DNA of 64,000 bases from an uncultured Saprospiraceae bacterium. GTDB taxonomy: Bacteria > Bacteroidota > Bacteroidia > Chitinophagales > Saprospiraceae. The translations under genes and the position numbers were made by a program. The notes under the pieces are model-generated. The model made no database searches. It was not told where the DNA came from and worked only from the letters and a program-made list of their open reading frames with translations. Shown here in pieces: positions 29,019 to 38,546 of the stretch (positions are counted from its first letter, which is position 1; each line of letters starts with the position of its first letter). Where the stretch lies: assembly GCA_938015435.1 (NCBI GenBank), contig CALLPN010000016.1:124001-188000 (forward strand). The letters run 5' to 3'.

Positions 29019-29089
29019 AGGACGGTAGCGGATTTGAACCGCTGTAGCAGGTTTTGCAGACCTGAGCCTAGCCACTCGGCCAACCGTCC
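29019..29089 (-). tRNA. tRNA-Cys (anticodon GCA)
   Basis: The minus strand folds as a cloverleaf of 71 nt. The acceptor is GGACGGT/ACCGTCC, the anticodon stem CAGGT/ACCTG with loop CTGCAAA (anticodon GCA), and the T-arm has GCGGTTCAAATCCGC. Discriminator base 73 is U, the identity element for tRNA-Cys. CCA is not encoded. Confidence 0.96.
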
Positions 29090-29104
29090 GATTAATTTGG
29101 AATG

Positions 29105-29112
29105 CAAATATA
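29105..29112 (-). promoter_or_regulatory. -7 box of tRNA-Cys
   Basis: TATATTTG on the minus strand ends 15 bp before the first tRNA base, giving a transcription start a few bases upstream of the mature 5' end. Confidence 0.6.
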
Positions 29113-29321
29113 TACTTTTTTTCTTTCCTGTTATTCTAAAATACAACTTTCATTAATCAATTAAAATGTACATCATCTTCTCCACATCTTAATATCACTT
29201 AAATAGCCATGATCATTTACATTCAGCAACATAGTATCACTGAAAATAAACTTATTAATTGTTTCGATTACAATATTGCTATTATCTTGAGAGCCATTAC
29301 GTTACGCACAATTCTTATTTC

Positions 29322-30689
29322 ATGGCACCTATCAACAGACGAGATTTTATTGAATATAGTAGCATTCTTGGAGCTGGTACTTTGGTATCTCCTACTGGAA
29401 TCCATCATATGATACAATCGAAAAACAAAATTCGTGTCGGTGTTATTGGTACTGGGATGAGAGGCCAAGGTCATGTCTCTTTGTTACTTCAAAGAGAGGA
29501 TGTCGAAGTCTCAGCTATTTGCGATGTTAATCAAGGTATGATAGATAATACGCTAAAGCAATATGAAAAGCAAGGGGCAAAGAAGCCTAAGGTTTATCAA
29601 GACGGCCCATATGATTATCGCGATATGCTTGCTAACGAAGATCTTGATGCTGTGATCATAGCTACACCCTGGAGATGGCACACTGAGATGGCTGTAGCCA
29701 GTATGGAGGCTGGAGTTTATACTGGAATGGAAGTATGCGGTGGATTTTCGATAGACGAATGCTGGCAACTTGTCAATACTCATGAGAAAACTGGAACACA
29801 CCTATATTTTCTGGAGAATGTATGCTTCAGAAGGGATGTCATGGCTGTACTACAGATGGTTCGCAAAGATATGTTCGGTGAAATGGTACACCTTGAATGC
29901 GGCTATCAACATGACTTGCGAGGTGTAAAATTCAATGATGGTAAAACGCCATATAACTCAGGTGTCGAATTCGGCGAAAAAGGCTATAGTGAATCCAAAT
30001 GGCGTACACTACATAGTATTGGAAGAGATGGAGATTTGTATCCTACTCACGGTATTGGACCCATCGCGCAATACACTAATATCAATCGAGGTAATCGACT
30101 GGCATACATCACATCTATGTCATCCAAGTCTAGAGGCCTTCACAACTATATCGTCAATCATGAGAAAGGCGGACCAGATCATCCTAATGCCAAACAACAA
30201 TTTAAACTAGGAGATAAGATCACATCGATGATCAAGACTAGTAATGACGAAACGATTGTACTACATCATGATACTAACTTACCGCGACCTTACTCTCTAG
30301 GGTTTAGAGTACAAGGAACAAAAGGGCTTTGGCAAGTGGATAACAAATCAATCTATATAGAAGGAATCAGTCCTTCACATCGCTGGGAGAGTCAAGACAA
30401 ATACATGGACGATTACGATCACCCATTATGGAAGATGTACGAAAGTCGAGCTGTAGGTGCTGGTCACGGTGGTATGGATTTCTTCTTACTGCATTCGTTC
30501 GTGGAACATGTCAAAGCAAAGAAGGCGGCTCCATTTGATGCCTATGATGCAGCTACATGGTTGTCTATCACACCTTTATCGGAGCATTCGATCGCATTGG
30601 GTAGCGAACCAATGCCATTTCCAGATTTTACACGAGGTAAGTGGATAGATCGAAAGAATACATTTGCTTTGGATGGAGATATATTTTAA
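29322..30689 (+). CDS. Tat-exported Gfo/Idh/MocA protein, GH109-like (putative alpha-N-acetylgalactosaminidase)
   Basis: The true start is ATG 29322: it gives a twin-arginine signal (INRRDFIEYSSILGAGTLV), while a longer upstream frame would bury it. The NAD fold is VGVIGTGMRGQGH with ICDVN. GH109-specific text follows: LENVCFRRDVMAVLQMVRK, YQHDLRGVKFNDG, WRTLHSIGRDGDLYPTHGIG, NRGNRLAYITSMSSKSRGLH and RPYSLGFRVQGTKG. GH109 enzymes use bound NAD to cleave alpha-GalNAc by an oxidation-elimination route. The 455-residue length fits. Tat export would carry the folded, NAD-loaded protein out, consistent with a periplasmic or lipid-anchored glycosidase. The precise sugar is inference. Confidence 0.87.
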   Translation: MAPINRRDFIEYSSILGAGTLVSPTGIHHMIQSKNKIRVGVIGTGMRGQGHVSLLLQREDVEVSAICDVNQGMIDNTLKQYEKQGAKKPKVYQDGPYDYRDMLANEDLDAVIIATPWRWHTEMAVASMEAGVYTGMEVCGGFSIDECWQLVNTHEKTGTHLYFLENVCFRRDVMAVLQMVRKDMFGEMVHLECGYQHDLRGVKFNDGKTPYNSGVEFGEKGYSESKWRTLHSIGRDGDLYPTHGIGPIAQYTNINRGNRLAYITSMSSKSRGLHNYIVNHEKGGPDHPNAKQQFKLGDKITSMIKTSNDETIVLHHDTNLPRPYSLGFRVQGTKGLWQVDNKSIYIEGISPSHRWESQDKYMDDYDHPLWKMYESRAVGAGHGGMDFFLLHSFVEHVKAKKAAPFDAYDAATWLSITPLSEHSIALGSEPMPFPDFTRGKWIDRKNTFALDGDIF

Positions 30690-30919
30690 TCTCAATGAGA
30701 TTCATACATTCTAAAATAATTGAATTGTATTGTTTTCACTATTGAAGTATAGTCATTATGCTCAAAATTAAAATCAGTTATAAGAAAGTTAAACACCTTT
30801 AACAGTAAGCGCTCATACTCCCTTTTACTGTTAGTATAGTAGATTATTGGCGCAATTCAACCAAAATGGTATCATTTGTGCTTAGTATCAGAGTGTAACG
30901 TATAACGAAAATATTTAAT

Positions 30920-33127
30920 ATGAAAAATTCGACGGTATTTGCAGCATTAGCCTCTATTGTGGCTTTCTTAGCATTTGTCAATCCTTATAACTATCAGGAG
31001 AGAGAAGCTATGATCCTTACTGGAGTCATGAAATTTATGGATCAGGTACATTATAATCCAGAAATGATGAATGATGAACTCAGTGCTGTCATATTCGATG
31101 AATACATAGAATCACTAGATTCTCGTAAAAGATTCCTTACGCAAGAAGAAGTAGATGATTTAGCTCAGTATAGAGATAAGGTAGACGATCAGATCAAAAT
31201 CAAGACTTTTGAGATGTTTGAAATGAGTAACGATCTTATCGAAAAGGGGATGCAAAGAGGTCAAGAGATATATGCCGATATAGATGTATCCGCACTCGAC
31301 CTTACTTCTAACGATAAAGTAGACCTTGATTATGAAAATAGAGAAAGGCCTAAAAACGAAAAGGAACTCAAAAAGTATTGGAAACAATTAATCACGTATG
31401 ATATCATTAGTAAGGTAGAGACTAAGATAGATAAGCAAGAGAAAAAGATGAAAGCTATGTCCGAATCAACTGATGAAGATAAGGATGAAGTAGCGTCGAT
31501 CGATGAAAAAATAAAGGAACCTTTCGTAGAAAAAACTAGAGATGAAATGATAGCGGAAGCTATTGAAGATCACACAAAAAACTATACGAAGTGGTTTAAG
31601 AGATTAAATAAGCAAAGAAGGTCTGATAGGTTTGAGCAATATCTTAATGCTATTACTCACCAGAGCGATCCACATACCACATACTTCAACCCTAAAAAAA
31701 GAGATGACTTCAATATAAACATGGGAGGCAAGCTTGAAGGTATCGGAGCGAGACTTCAGTCTGATGATGATTTCATTAAGATTGTAAGTATAGTACCTGG
31801 AGGACCGATCTGGAAAACTAAGAAAGCTGAGGCAGATGATCTCATTATCGCCATTCAGCAAGAAGGAGAAGACGAAGTACTCAATTTAAATGGAATGAGA
31901 TTGGATGATGTTGTATCTAAGATCAGAGGAAAGAAAGGTACCGTAATTACACTTACACTTCGTAAGAAAGACGGTTCAGAAATATTGTTACCCATCGAAA
32001 GAGATGAAGTTATCACTGAAGAAACTTTAGCGAAATCACTCATACTCGACAAAGTAGGATCTATCGAAAACATTGGCTATATCAAGTTGCCTAAGTTCTA
32101 TTCTAGTTTTGAGAAAAAAGGGGGTAACAGTTGTGCTAAAGATGTGGCTTCAGAAATAGAAAAACTAAAGAATGTAAACGTAAATGGTATCATACTAGAC
32201 CTTAGGAACAATACTGGTGGATCGCTCAACGATGTAGTAGAGATGTCAGGTCTATTTATAGAAGATGGTCCGATCGTACAAGTTAAGCCTAGAGACAGAC
32301 CAGCGTATGTACACTTAGACAAAAACTCTGATGTACTTTATGATGGCCCGCTCATGATATTGGTAAACAAGTACAGCGCATCGGCATCGGAGATCATAGC
32401 AGCAGCTATGCAAGACTATAAAAGAGCCGTAGTTGTAGGTAGTACATCGACTTATGGAAAAGGAACGGTACAGAGATTTTACGACCTTGATAGAGCATTC
32501 AAAGGGATAGAAGAATATAAGCCTTTAGGTAGTCTCAAAATGACTACACAAAAATTCTTTAGAGTAAATGGAGGATCAACACAGTTAATTGGTGTAACTC
32601 CAGATATCGTACTACCAGACAGTTACCAGTTTATGAAAGTAGGTGAAAAAGAATACGATCATGCTATGGAATGGACTGAAATCGATCCAGTTGAGTATAG
32701 TCAAGAAGTAGCACAACTAGATCACATCGATGAAGTAGCTGCAGCCAGTAAAAAAAGAGTAGAAAAAAATAATAAGTTTGAAAGAGTCCTAGCTAACGCA
32801 GAAAGAATTAAAAAATACAGAGACAATGCAAGTTACTCTCTCAACATAGATCAATTTATTAAAGACATGGATCAGAGGGAAGAGGAATCTAAGCAATACA
32901 AAGATCTATATGATACAGATATCGAAAGTCTAAAAATATCGAACCTCGAAGTAGATATGGACAATATCAATTTTGATGAATCTAAACAAGCTCGTAACCA
33001 AGATTGGTTGGATGGATTGAAAAAAGATTTCTATCTAGAAGAAGCATTATCCATAATGAAAGATATGATCAGACTAGAAGATTCATTCGCTACTATCGAG
33101 CAGAAAATGGAAAGTAGTCAGAACTAG
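30920..33127 (+). CDS. prc: Tail-specific (C-terminal processing) protease Prc
   Basis: Periplasmic S41A protease with an N-terminal membrane or signal segment (VFAALASIVAFLAFV). A long helical N-domain is followed by a PDZ domain (GIGARLQSDDDFIKIVSIVPGG) and the protease core GIILDLRNNTGGSLND. The catalytic dyad, by alignment in my head with E. coli Prc, is Ser488 in SASASEIIAAAMQDY and Lys514 in YGKGTVQ. The long C-terminal extension (about 600-735) is charged, as in Prc. It degrades proteins with apolar C-termini and trims envelope proteins. It stands alone with its own terminator. Confidence 0.95.
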   Translation: MKNSTVFAALASIVAFLAFVNPYNYQEREAMILTGVMKFMDQVHYNPEMMNDELSAVIFDEYIESLDSRKRFLTQEEVDDLAQYRDKVDDQIKIKTFEMFEMSNDLIEKGMQRGQEIYADIDVSALDLTSNDKVDLDYENRERPKNEKELKKYWKQLITYDIISKVETKIDKQEKKMKAMSESTDEDKDEVASIDEKIKEPFVEKTRDEMIAEAIEDHTKNYTKWFKRLNKQRRSDRFEQYLNAITHQSDPHTTYFNPKKRDDFNINMGGKLEGIGARLQSDDDFIKIVSIVPGGPIWKTKKAEADDLIIAIQQEGEDEVLNLNGMRLDDVVSKIRGKKGTVITLTLRKKDGSEILLPIERDEVITEETLAKSLILDKVGSIENIGYIKLPKFYSSFEKKGGNSCAKDVASEIEKLKNVNVNGIILDLRNNTGGSLNDVVEMSGLFIEDGPIVQVKPRDRPAYVHLDKNSDVLYDGPLMILVNKYSASASEIIAAAMQDYKRAVVVGSTSTYGKGTVQRFYDLDRAFKGIEEYKPLGSLKMTTQKFFRVNGGSTQLIGVTPDIVLPDSYQFMKVGEKEYDHAMEWTEIDPVEYSQEVAQLDHIDEVAAASKKRVEKNNKFERVLANAERIKKYRDNASYSLNIDQFIKDMDQREEESKQYKDLYDTDIESLKISNLEVDMDNINFDESKQARNQDWLDGLKKDFYLEEALSIMKDMIRLEDSFATIEQKMESSQN

Positions 33128-33155
33128 CATCATTAGATACTTTGATAAAATATAG

Positions 33156-33190
33156 AACGTCATCTTACTTTTGTGAGATGGCGTTTTTTT
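33156..33190 (+). terminator. Intrinsic terminator of prc
   Basis: AACGTCATCTTA (33156-33167) pairs with TGAGATGGCGTT (33174-33185), with wobbles, followed by a seven-T run that starts in the stem end. Confidence 0.8.
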
Positions 33191-33216
33191 GTGGTTGAAA
33201 AATATTTAATTCCTTC

Positions 33217-33903
33217 CTATCTGCCCAATTTCAAATCCCATCCAAAACCGCTTAATGTCTCAGGTTCAAATCTAGAAGATCTTATGATACCGAAAGGTTT
33301 ATTATATAGTATCTCGTATCCATCTCCATCAACAGGAATATCTAAAGCATCGTATCCTCCAATTAAATCTTCAAAGTTGAAATCATTGAGCATCGCATCA
33401 TTAATATTGAATGACGCTTCAAAAGGATTAGAGCTTGTGCCCCACTCTCTCATAGTATGAGTAGCAGCTCCGCTTGAAAGTACAAAAGGCAATGATTTTC
33501 TTCCTGGCCAAAGTAAGAACGTGCTTCCTCCAGCGAGAATAAGACTATCGCCTACAACTTGCCACTCAGAGGTCTTCAACATATCGTGCCCTTCGATATA
33601 TGGATCAGCCCCATTATACACTGAGGAGCCAATAGTGATGTGCTCTTGGAAAGAATAATTTTTTCCTGATTTGGCGATGAGTGTTACTTCTAATGTATCT
33701 CCTGTATAATCAATACTAGAACTAACATCACCAAAATTAAAGCCGCGAAAAAGAACATATTTCGATACTTGACCAACTACGGGCTTTTCAAAATTAACTT
33801 GATTATAAACTGTAGTGAGATCTATTTCAAATGCACTTCCATCGGGTGAAGAACAAGATGCTATCGCAACTAGGCATAGCACTAAGTAAATTAAGTATTT
33901 CAT
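33217..33903 (-). CDS. Lipoprotein of unknown function
   Basis: Residues 1-17 are a lipoprotein signal with lipobox AIASC (Cys17), followed by SSPDG. The mature ~210 residues are mainly beta, with Tyr/Gly/Ser-rich strands (YVLFRGFNFGDVSSS, DTLEVTLIAKSGKNYSF) and no transmembrane helix. I do not recognise a family. It is convergent with prc and lies 70 bp downstream of the next gene on its strand, so the two may share a transcript. The location is probably the inner leaflet of the outer membrane or the surface; no role is proposed. Confidence 0.75.
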   Translation of the reverse strand: MKYLIYLVLCLVAIASCSSPDGSAFEIDLTTVYNQVNFEKPVVGQVSKYVLFRGFNFGDVSSSIDYTGDTLEVTLIAKSGKNYSFQEHITIGSSVYNGADPYIEGHDMLKTSEWQVVGDSLILAGGSTFLLWPGRKSLPFVLSSGAATHTMREWGTSSNPFEASFNINDAMLNDFNFEDLIGGYDALDIPVDGDGYEILYNKPFGIIRSSRFEPETLSGFGWDLKLGR

Positions 33904-33973
33904 AGTAGATGACGTGACTTGTTGTAAGAATTGACTTTGTGAAAAAGTGAATAGAAATCTATTCTAAATGATC

Positions 33974-35416
33974 TTACTTTGGCATTTGTAATATCTCAAT
34001 CATCTCACTAGTATTTAAATCAGCTTTCATTATGATCTGTTTTTTCTTGCCGTTATACATGTACGATACAGCCATAGTATTAGGTGGACGACGACCTACA
34101 TTTTCTGCATGTAAGATGATGTAGTTTTTACCTTCTGGATTGAGCTGTACTTTAAGCTCGTAAGGCTTCGAAGTGATTTTATGGCTTTCTATTACCCAGT
34201 CTCCATTAAAATTTATGCTTACAACATCTCCATCTTCTATCATATGATCATAAAGCTCAAATGCAACTTTATCACTATCTACCTTAATACTCTTACTAGC
34301 TACAGTTATTTCTCTATCCTTGAGCTTGGTAGGTAATGTTGTTAAGGTACCAGCTGTAGAAGTAAGGTGATCTATTTTTTCGATTTTCTTAGGATACACA
34401 ACTTGATAGAAGTGTGGTACTTCCATATATCTTAGTTGGTCAGATTTAAGATAGTCTAATATACTATTGATTTCAAATACGACTCCTATTCCAAACCTAT
34501 TGAATTTGCTAATCAGATCTTTATTATAATAATAGTAATACTTACCATACATCTTATACTCTGCAGGAACATCAGCCGTATAGTAAAAATTGTTTGTCCC
34601 TTCAGAGAACTTCTCTAACTGTGTTTGTAGGTTTTTGTAATGTCCTTGTATATCTCTACTCAGTAATCTTGTGCTATTATAACTATCAAGAGAAGTTGCT
34701 TTAAGATTAGCTTGCGAAGAATTGAGTTTTTCTATTTTTTCATTTAATCCTTCGTCAGTCTTAGCATGTATCGTATTCATCACTGCTAATGAAACACGAT
34801 AAGCATTATCCATTGTAGATATCAGTTTGGGAAACTCTATGTCTAGTGAAGGTTTGATTTTGTTATACTCCTTATCTACTCCTAATCTTAATTTTTGCTG
34901 CTGAGTATGAAAATCGTCAAACAACTTCGTAGCTCTTTCAAGCTCATTATATACGGCTAATACATTATCTTGATTATTCATGTCTGCTGCTACTAGCTTC
35001 TCTAAAGAAAACCTTAGCGCATTGATATCCACAACTATCGACTTCAATTGATCAGAAAGTGCATTTAGCTCTCGCGCACCAGCAACTGGTAAAAGGCTAC
35101 TCGAAATCTTAGCCTTCTTATGCCAATCATAAGGCGCTATATCGTAAAACCAAGTATCATTGAAGATATCCGCAGGTAGATCTTTGTTAGAATAGAAATT
35201 GACCTGGTATGAGTCCATATCTATTTCTTTATTAAGGTCTTGATTAAATCTATACAGCAAACCATGTACTATAAGCATTCCATGAGTACACTCGTTGGCA
35301 AAGAACACATAGTTATTCAGTGCTTCCACTTGTTTGCTTTCCGTACTATTAGTCAACTGGGCCGTAATACTAGAGTGGGCAAACAAAAATGAAAGCAAAA
35401 CTAAAGTGAATCTCAT
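33974..35416 (-). CDS. Secreted or periplasmic helical protein of unknown function
   Basis: Signal peptide at residues 1-19 (FTLVLLSFLFAHSS, cleavage near ITAQ). The N-terminal two thirds look helical with coiled-coil tendency (NELERATKLFDDFHTQQQK, EKLNSSQANLKATS). The last ~110 residues are a beta domain (VAFELYDHMIEDGDVVSINF, YELKVQLNPEGKNYIILHAE) that ends MIEILQMPK. I do not recognise the family, and no sorting domain is seen. It is divergent from the second sigma factor gene, so shared control is possible. A -7 box is present at 35467-35460. Confidence 0.78.
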   Translation of the reverse strand: MRFTLVLLSFLFAHSSITAQLTNSTESKQVEALNNYVFFANECTHGMLIVHGLLYRFNQDLNKEIDMDSYQVNFYSNKDLPADIFNDTWFYDIAPYDWHKKAKISSSLLPVAGARELNALSDQLKSIVVDINALRFSLEKLVAADMNNQDNVLAVYNELERATKLFDDFHTQQQKLRLGVDKEYNKIKPSLDIEFPKLISTMDNAYRVSLAVMNTIHAKTDEGLNEKIEKLNSSQANLKATSLDSYNSTRLLSRDIQGHYKNLQTQLEKFSEGTNNFYYTADVPAEYKMYGKYYYYYNKDLISKFNRFGIGVVFEINSILDYLKSDQLRYMEVPHFYQVVYPKKIEKIDHLTSTAGTLTTLPTKLKDREITVASKSIKVDSDKVAFELYDHMIEDGDVVSINFNGDWVIESHKITSKPYELKVQLNPEGKNYIILHAENVGRRPPNTMAVSYMYNGKKKQIIMKADLNTSEMIEILQMPK

Positions 35417-35459
35417 GATAATAAAATCTATGTGTAAAGCAATGATAAGTAATGTAATG

Positions 35460-35467
35460 CAAAGGTA
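35460..35467 (-). promoter_or_regulatory. -7 box upstream of the 480-residue secreted protein
   Basis: TACCTTTG on the minus strand matches TAnnTTTG and lies 43 bp before the ATG. No clear -33 element. Confidence 0.45.
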
Positions 35468-35621
35468 TATCTAATTCTTGGGATGAACGAAATGAAATTT
35501 GACTACCTCCGTTTTAATACAACAAAATAAAAGTGTTAAAGAAAGCAGCTAAAAGACTAAAAAATCGTTAATGGACTAGACAATCTTATGAAAGTCGTTC
35601 GTTTAGAGATATATTTAATTA

Positions 35622-36173
35622 ATGGATTTTGTAATAGACATACAACATAATGAGCAGGACTTCATTGCCGCTTGCATCCGTAAAGAAAAATGGGCGCAGC
35701 AAAAGCTATATGAAGACCACTACCCTATTATGGTACCTGTATGTAAGCGATACTCTAATAATAGCGATGATTCTCTTGATATATTACATGAGGGATTTAT
35801 CAAAGTATTTAGACATATATCAAAATACAAAGCCGGAACATCACTATCGGCCTGGATCAGAAGAATCATGATCAACACGGCAATCGACTATTATCGTAAG
35901 AAGAGCAGAAAAAGGACAGAAAACCTAGATACAGCTTACGGTCTAAGTAGTAACACACCAGATGTAGTAAGTCAAATGTCAGCAGAAGAGATATTAAAAT
36001 GTCTCCAACAACTAACTTTTGCCTACAGATCTGTGTTTAACCTTTATGTGGTAGAGGGATACTCACACAGAGAGGTATCAGAACAACTTGGAATAACCGA
36101 AAGTACTTCTAGATCTAATCTCGTCAAAGCACGTACAAAATTGAAAGCGATAATACTGTCGAAGAGACTATGA
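35622..36173 (+). CDS. ECF-type RNA polymerase sigma factor (module 2)
   Basis: 183 residues. Region 2 is DILHEGFIKVFRHISKY and SAWIRRIMINTAIDYYRKKS; region 4 is AYRSVFNLYVVEGYSHREVSEQLG with ITESTSRSNLVKART. The stop overlaps the next gene as ATGA (4 bp), so the two are translationally coupled, as expected for a sigma/anti-sigma pair. It shares the layout but only moderate similarity with the factor at 9797. Its promoters are unknown. No clear self-promoter was found in the 200-bp upstream gap. Confidence 0.93.
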   Translation: MDFVIDIQHNEQDFIAACIRKEKWAQQKLYEDHYPIMVPVCKRYSNNSDDSLDILHEGFIKVFRHISKYKAGTSLSAWIRRIMINTAIDYYRKKSRKRTENLDTAYGLSSNTPDVVSQMSAEEILKCLQQLTFAYRSVFNLYVVEGYSHREVSEQLGITESTSRSNLVKARTKLKAIILSKRL

Positions 36174-37750
36174 TAGATAAGCAATTTGACAACATACTAA
36201 AGCGTAAGCTTAATAATATGACCGAAACTAGTAGTAGTGATTGGTCAGTATTTGAGCATATACTTGATGATGCCAATTTATCTGGCAATGCGGTTGAAGG
36301 TGATTTTGATAGCGCTATTAAACAAAAACTTGCTGGTATAACAGCAGCTAGTTTATCCAGCGACTGGTCTACATTTGAGCATATCCTCGACGAAGATCAA
36401 TTGACAGATGATATGCTCGATGATAAGGTGTCTCAAGAGATGAATAGAATGCGTGTTCCCTATAGACAAGATCACTGGGAATTATTACACAGTACCTTAG
36501 AGTACCAAAAACAAAGAAATAGTAGTGTGATCGGATACAAGATCATAGAATTGAGCCTTCTTCTAATCCTATTATTGTCAGCGAACAATCTTTACAAATA
36601 TCTTCCGAGCACATTTGAATTGGAGAAACCAATGATCTATGCTAGTCTAGAAGACAACCAAAAGAAGGATAGAAAAGAATCTATCACTGAACAGTCAGTA
36701 GCAAAAGCAGATATTCATAAAAATTCTGTTGTAGCAGTTCGAGCACCTCTAAAGACTATAATCAATACCTTAGAAACGCCTTTAAATATTGTACAGACTA
36801 GTAATGATGTTGATTTAGCGTCTGTCTCAGAAAATTTCAATGAACTAGCTAATACTCATAACTCTAAGCAAACATTAGTTTCACAAGTAGTGCAATCTAG
36901 TAATGTACAGATTTTGGGACTTAAAGCAGATCAATCAGTTAGTACTTTGAACCTTGACAAAGCACCTGTAGTTTCTCTATTGCAGATGGATAATATTTCT
37001 TCACTGCAACAAGGTATACTCGCTTCTCAAACCGTTTCAGGATATACACCACATCATTTCAATCCAAAAAGTAAAATTGAGAAATCAATTTTCGTTTTCG
37101 CAGGACTTGATAACAACTTGGTCAATAGTCCATTTGATGATGTATATGATACTGAAGGGTTTAGAACATATGGTATAGGATACTCCGCAGGAGTGGAATA
37201 TGGGATCAAGAAGGATAAGAAGGCTATTGCTGTCGGAATAGGTTACTCTAATAGAGCCTATGAGCCACGTATCATAGAAGAGCTTACTGGTAATCCAGCA
37301 CTTACTTTATATGAAACTTCACTCGATCATATAGAGTTTAACATCATGTCTCTGTCAGCCGGTCTAAAATATATGCTTGTAGAGACAGATAAATGGGCTT
37401 TAGACCTTGGTATCGGTGCTAGTGCTAATGTTGTAGTGAGTTCTGACTATAGTATCGAGACCCGTACTATTAGAGATGGAAAGCACATCTCTTCTAGAGA
37501 TGGAAGATTACCTTTTTCTAATCTCGATGACAAGCCTCTTCATGATGGTATATTTGAAAATGGATCACTTAAGGAGAACATATACTTTACTACTGATCTA
37601 AGCATTGGATTGCATAGACAGTTAAGTAAAAATGCCAAATTTACACTCAGACCGAAATACAGTGCGCATTCTTTCTCTAATGGAATAGGACCTAATAATG
37701 ATCTGATTAATAACCTAAGCCTCAATTTGGGTGTAACTTATACTTTGTAA
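36170..37750 (+). CDS. Membrane-anchored putative anti-sigma protein with triplicated N-terminal motif and beta-barrel-like C-terminus (module 2)
   Basis: Residues 1-33 (FDNILKRKL...SSDWSVFEHILDD) and 45-74 (FDSAIKQKL...SSDWSTFEHILDE) are clear repeats; a third, diverged copy at 83-110 ends HWELLHSTL. One membrane helix follows (about 120-138, IIELSLLLILLLSANN). A long disordered linker (150-300) leads to a beta-strand-rich domain of about 220 residues (SIFVFAGLDNNLVN, GIGYSAGVEYGIKKD, AIAVGIGYSNRAYEP) that ends NLSLNLGVTYTL, an outer-membrane-barrel-like end. It matches the architecture of the protein at 10338, where the motif occurs once. I infer that the repeats bind the sigma factor encoded just upstream. 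Confidence 0.78.
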   Translation: MIDKQFDNILKRKLNNMTETSSSDWSVFEHILDDANLSGNAVEGDFDSAIKQKLAGITAASLSSDWSTFEHILDEDQLTDDMLDDKVSQEMNRMRVPYRQDHWELLHSTLEYQKQRNSSVIGYKIIELSLLLILLLSANNLYKYLPSTFELEKPMIYASLEDNQKKDRKESITEQSVAKADIHKNSVVAVRAPLKTIINTLETPLNIVQTSNDVDLASVSENFNELANTHNSKQTLVSQVVQSSNVQILGLKADQSVSTLNLDKAPVVSLLQMDNISSLQQGILASQTVSGYTPHHFNPKSKIEKSIFVFAGLDNNLVNSPFDDVYDTEGFRTYGIGYSAGVEYGIKKDKKAIAVGIGYSNRAYEPRIIEELTGNPALTLYETSLDHIEFNIMSLSAGLKYMLVETDKWALDLGIGASANVVVSSDYSIETRTIRDGKHISSRDGRLPFSNLDDKPLHDGIFENGSLKENIYFTTDLSIGLHRQLSKNAKFTLRPKYSAHSFSNGIGPNNDLINNLSLNLGVTYTL

Positions 37751-37844
37751 TAAGAATTAATCGGACAAGTAACATCCTAATACCTTCATAGTTCTTAATT
37801 ATTTACTGAATTAGATTTTCAGCACTCAAAGTATTAGTAAGAAG

Positions 37845-38396
37845 CTACCCTCTAGGACCATATATTTCCTCCGAAGTAGGCATTGTAATATCCAACATTC
37901 TAAGTCTTGCATGCTTACCCAGCTTATAATCTTTCTTGTATAGCCATTTGCGCAATATCCATCCAGTCAATAATGCAGTACCTCCAATTATAGCCGTATC
38001 CCAGCCAAATTGAGTACCCTCATTTTCTAATACGTCATCATCTCGAAATGCTTGAGCCAGTGCACCATAAGTAAGCCAAGCAGCTCCAAACGTATTTAGA
38101 GAGTATCCCAAAACTTTGGCCCAAGGACGGTATCTTCTGATATGTGTTATTTCGACCACTTCTATAAATCCATCACCAAACACCAAAATTTCGTTTTCTA
38201 TATCGATACGAGTGATTACTTTATTGAAGTATTCATCTGGATAATCTTTAATCTTATATGCTATTCTACTTCCTTCAAAATACTTATTGGAAATTGGATC
38301 ACCTGGTAATTCAAGTTGTATAAACTTCTGAGCGGTGGCTATCTTAACTAGTAAAACAAAAACCAAAATCGGCAATATGGTAATAAATGACTTCAT
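37845..38396 (-). CDS. Envelope protein of unknown function
   Basis: Signal peptide (FITILPILVFVLLVKIATAQ, residues 3-22), then a ~75-residue beta-rich part (RIAYKIKDYPDEYFNKVITR, EILVFGDGFIEVVEI), a short amphipathic or membrane region (GYSLNTFGAAWLTYGALAQ, TAIIGGTALLTGWIL) and a basic tail. The first part recalls small Bacteroidota proteins that read like a peptide-binding or lipid-linked domain, but I cannot name it. Convergent with the second sigma module; the nearest neighbours give no functional hint. Confidence 0.72.
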   Translation of the reverse strand: MKSFITILPILVFVLLVKIATAQKFIQLELPGDPISNKYFEGSRIAYKIKDYPDEYFNKVITRIDIENEILVFGDGFIEVVEITHIRRYRPWAKVLGYSLNTFGAAWLTYGALAQAFRDDDVLENEGTQFGWDTAIIGGTALLTGWILRKWLYKKDYKLGKHARLRMLDITMPTSEEIYGPRG

Positions 38397-38465
38397 AACT
38401 AAAATGTATAACCTAGAAAAAATGTGTGCCTCTACCTATAGTATTATCACTCCAATGTAAAAACG

Positions 38466-38492
38466 AAAAAAAGCAACCCTATGTAGGGTTGC
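38466..38492 (-). terminator. Intrinsic terminator of the TPR gene
   Basis: On the minus strand GCAACCCT-acat-AGGGTTGC (perfect 8-bp stem) is followed by seven T residues. Confidence 0.88.
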
Positions 38493-38546
38493 TTTATATA
38501 TTTTCAAGTCCAAAAAACGACTTTCATTTTTTATTCTAATCTTCTT

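Noticed and set aside
29209..29412. 67-codon plus-strand frame overlapping the start of the GH109-like gene
   Set aside because: Different frame from the well-supported Tat-signal gene and no recognisable content.
30800..30836. Inverted repeat TAACAGTA...TACTGTTA upstream of prc
   Set aside because: Only 8-bp arms with a long loop and no T-run or promoter element; could be chance in AT-rich sequence.
33173..33460. 95-codon plus-strand frame over the 3' end of the lipoprotein gene at 33217
   Set aside because: It begins inside the prc terminator and is antisense to a real lipoprotein gene.
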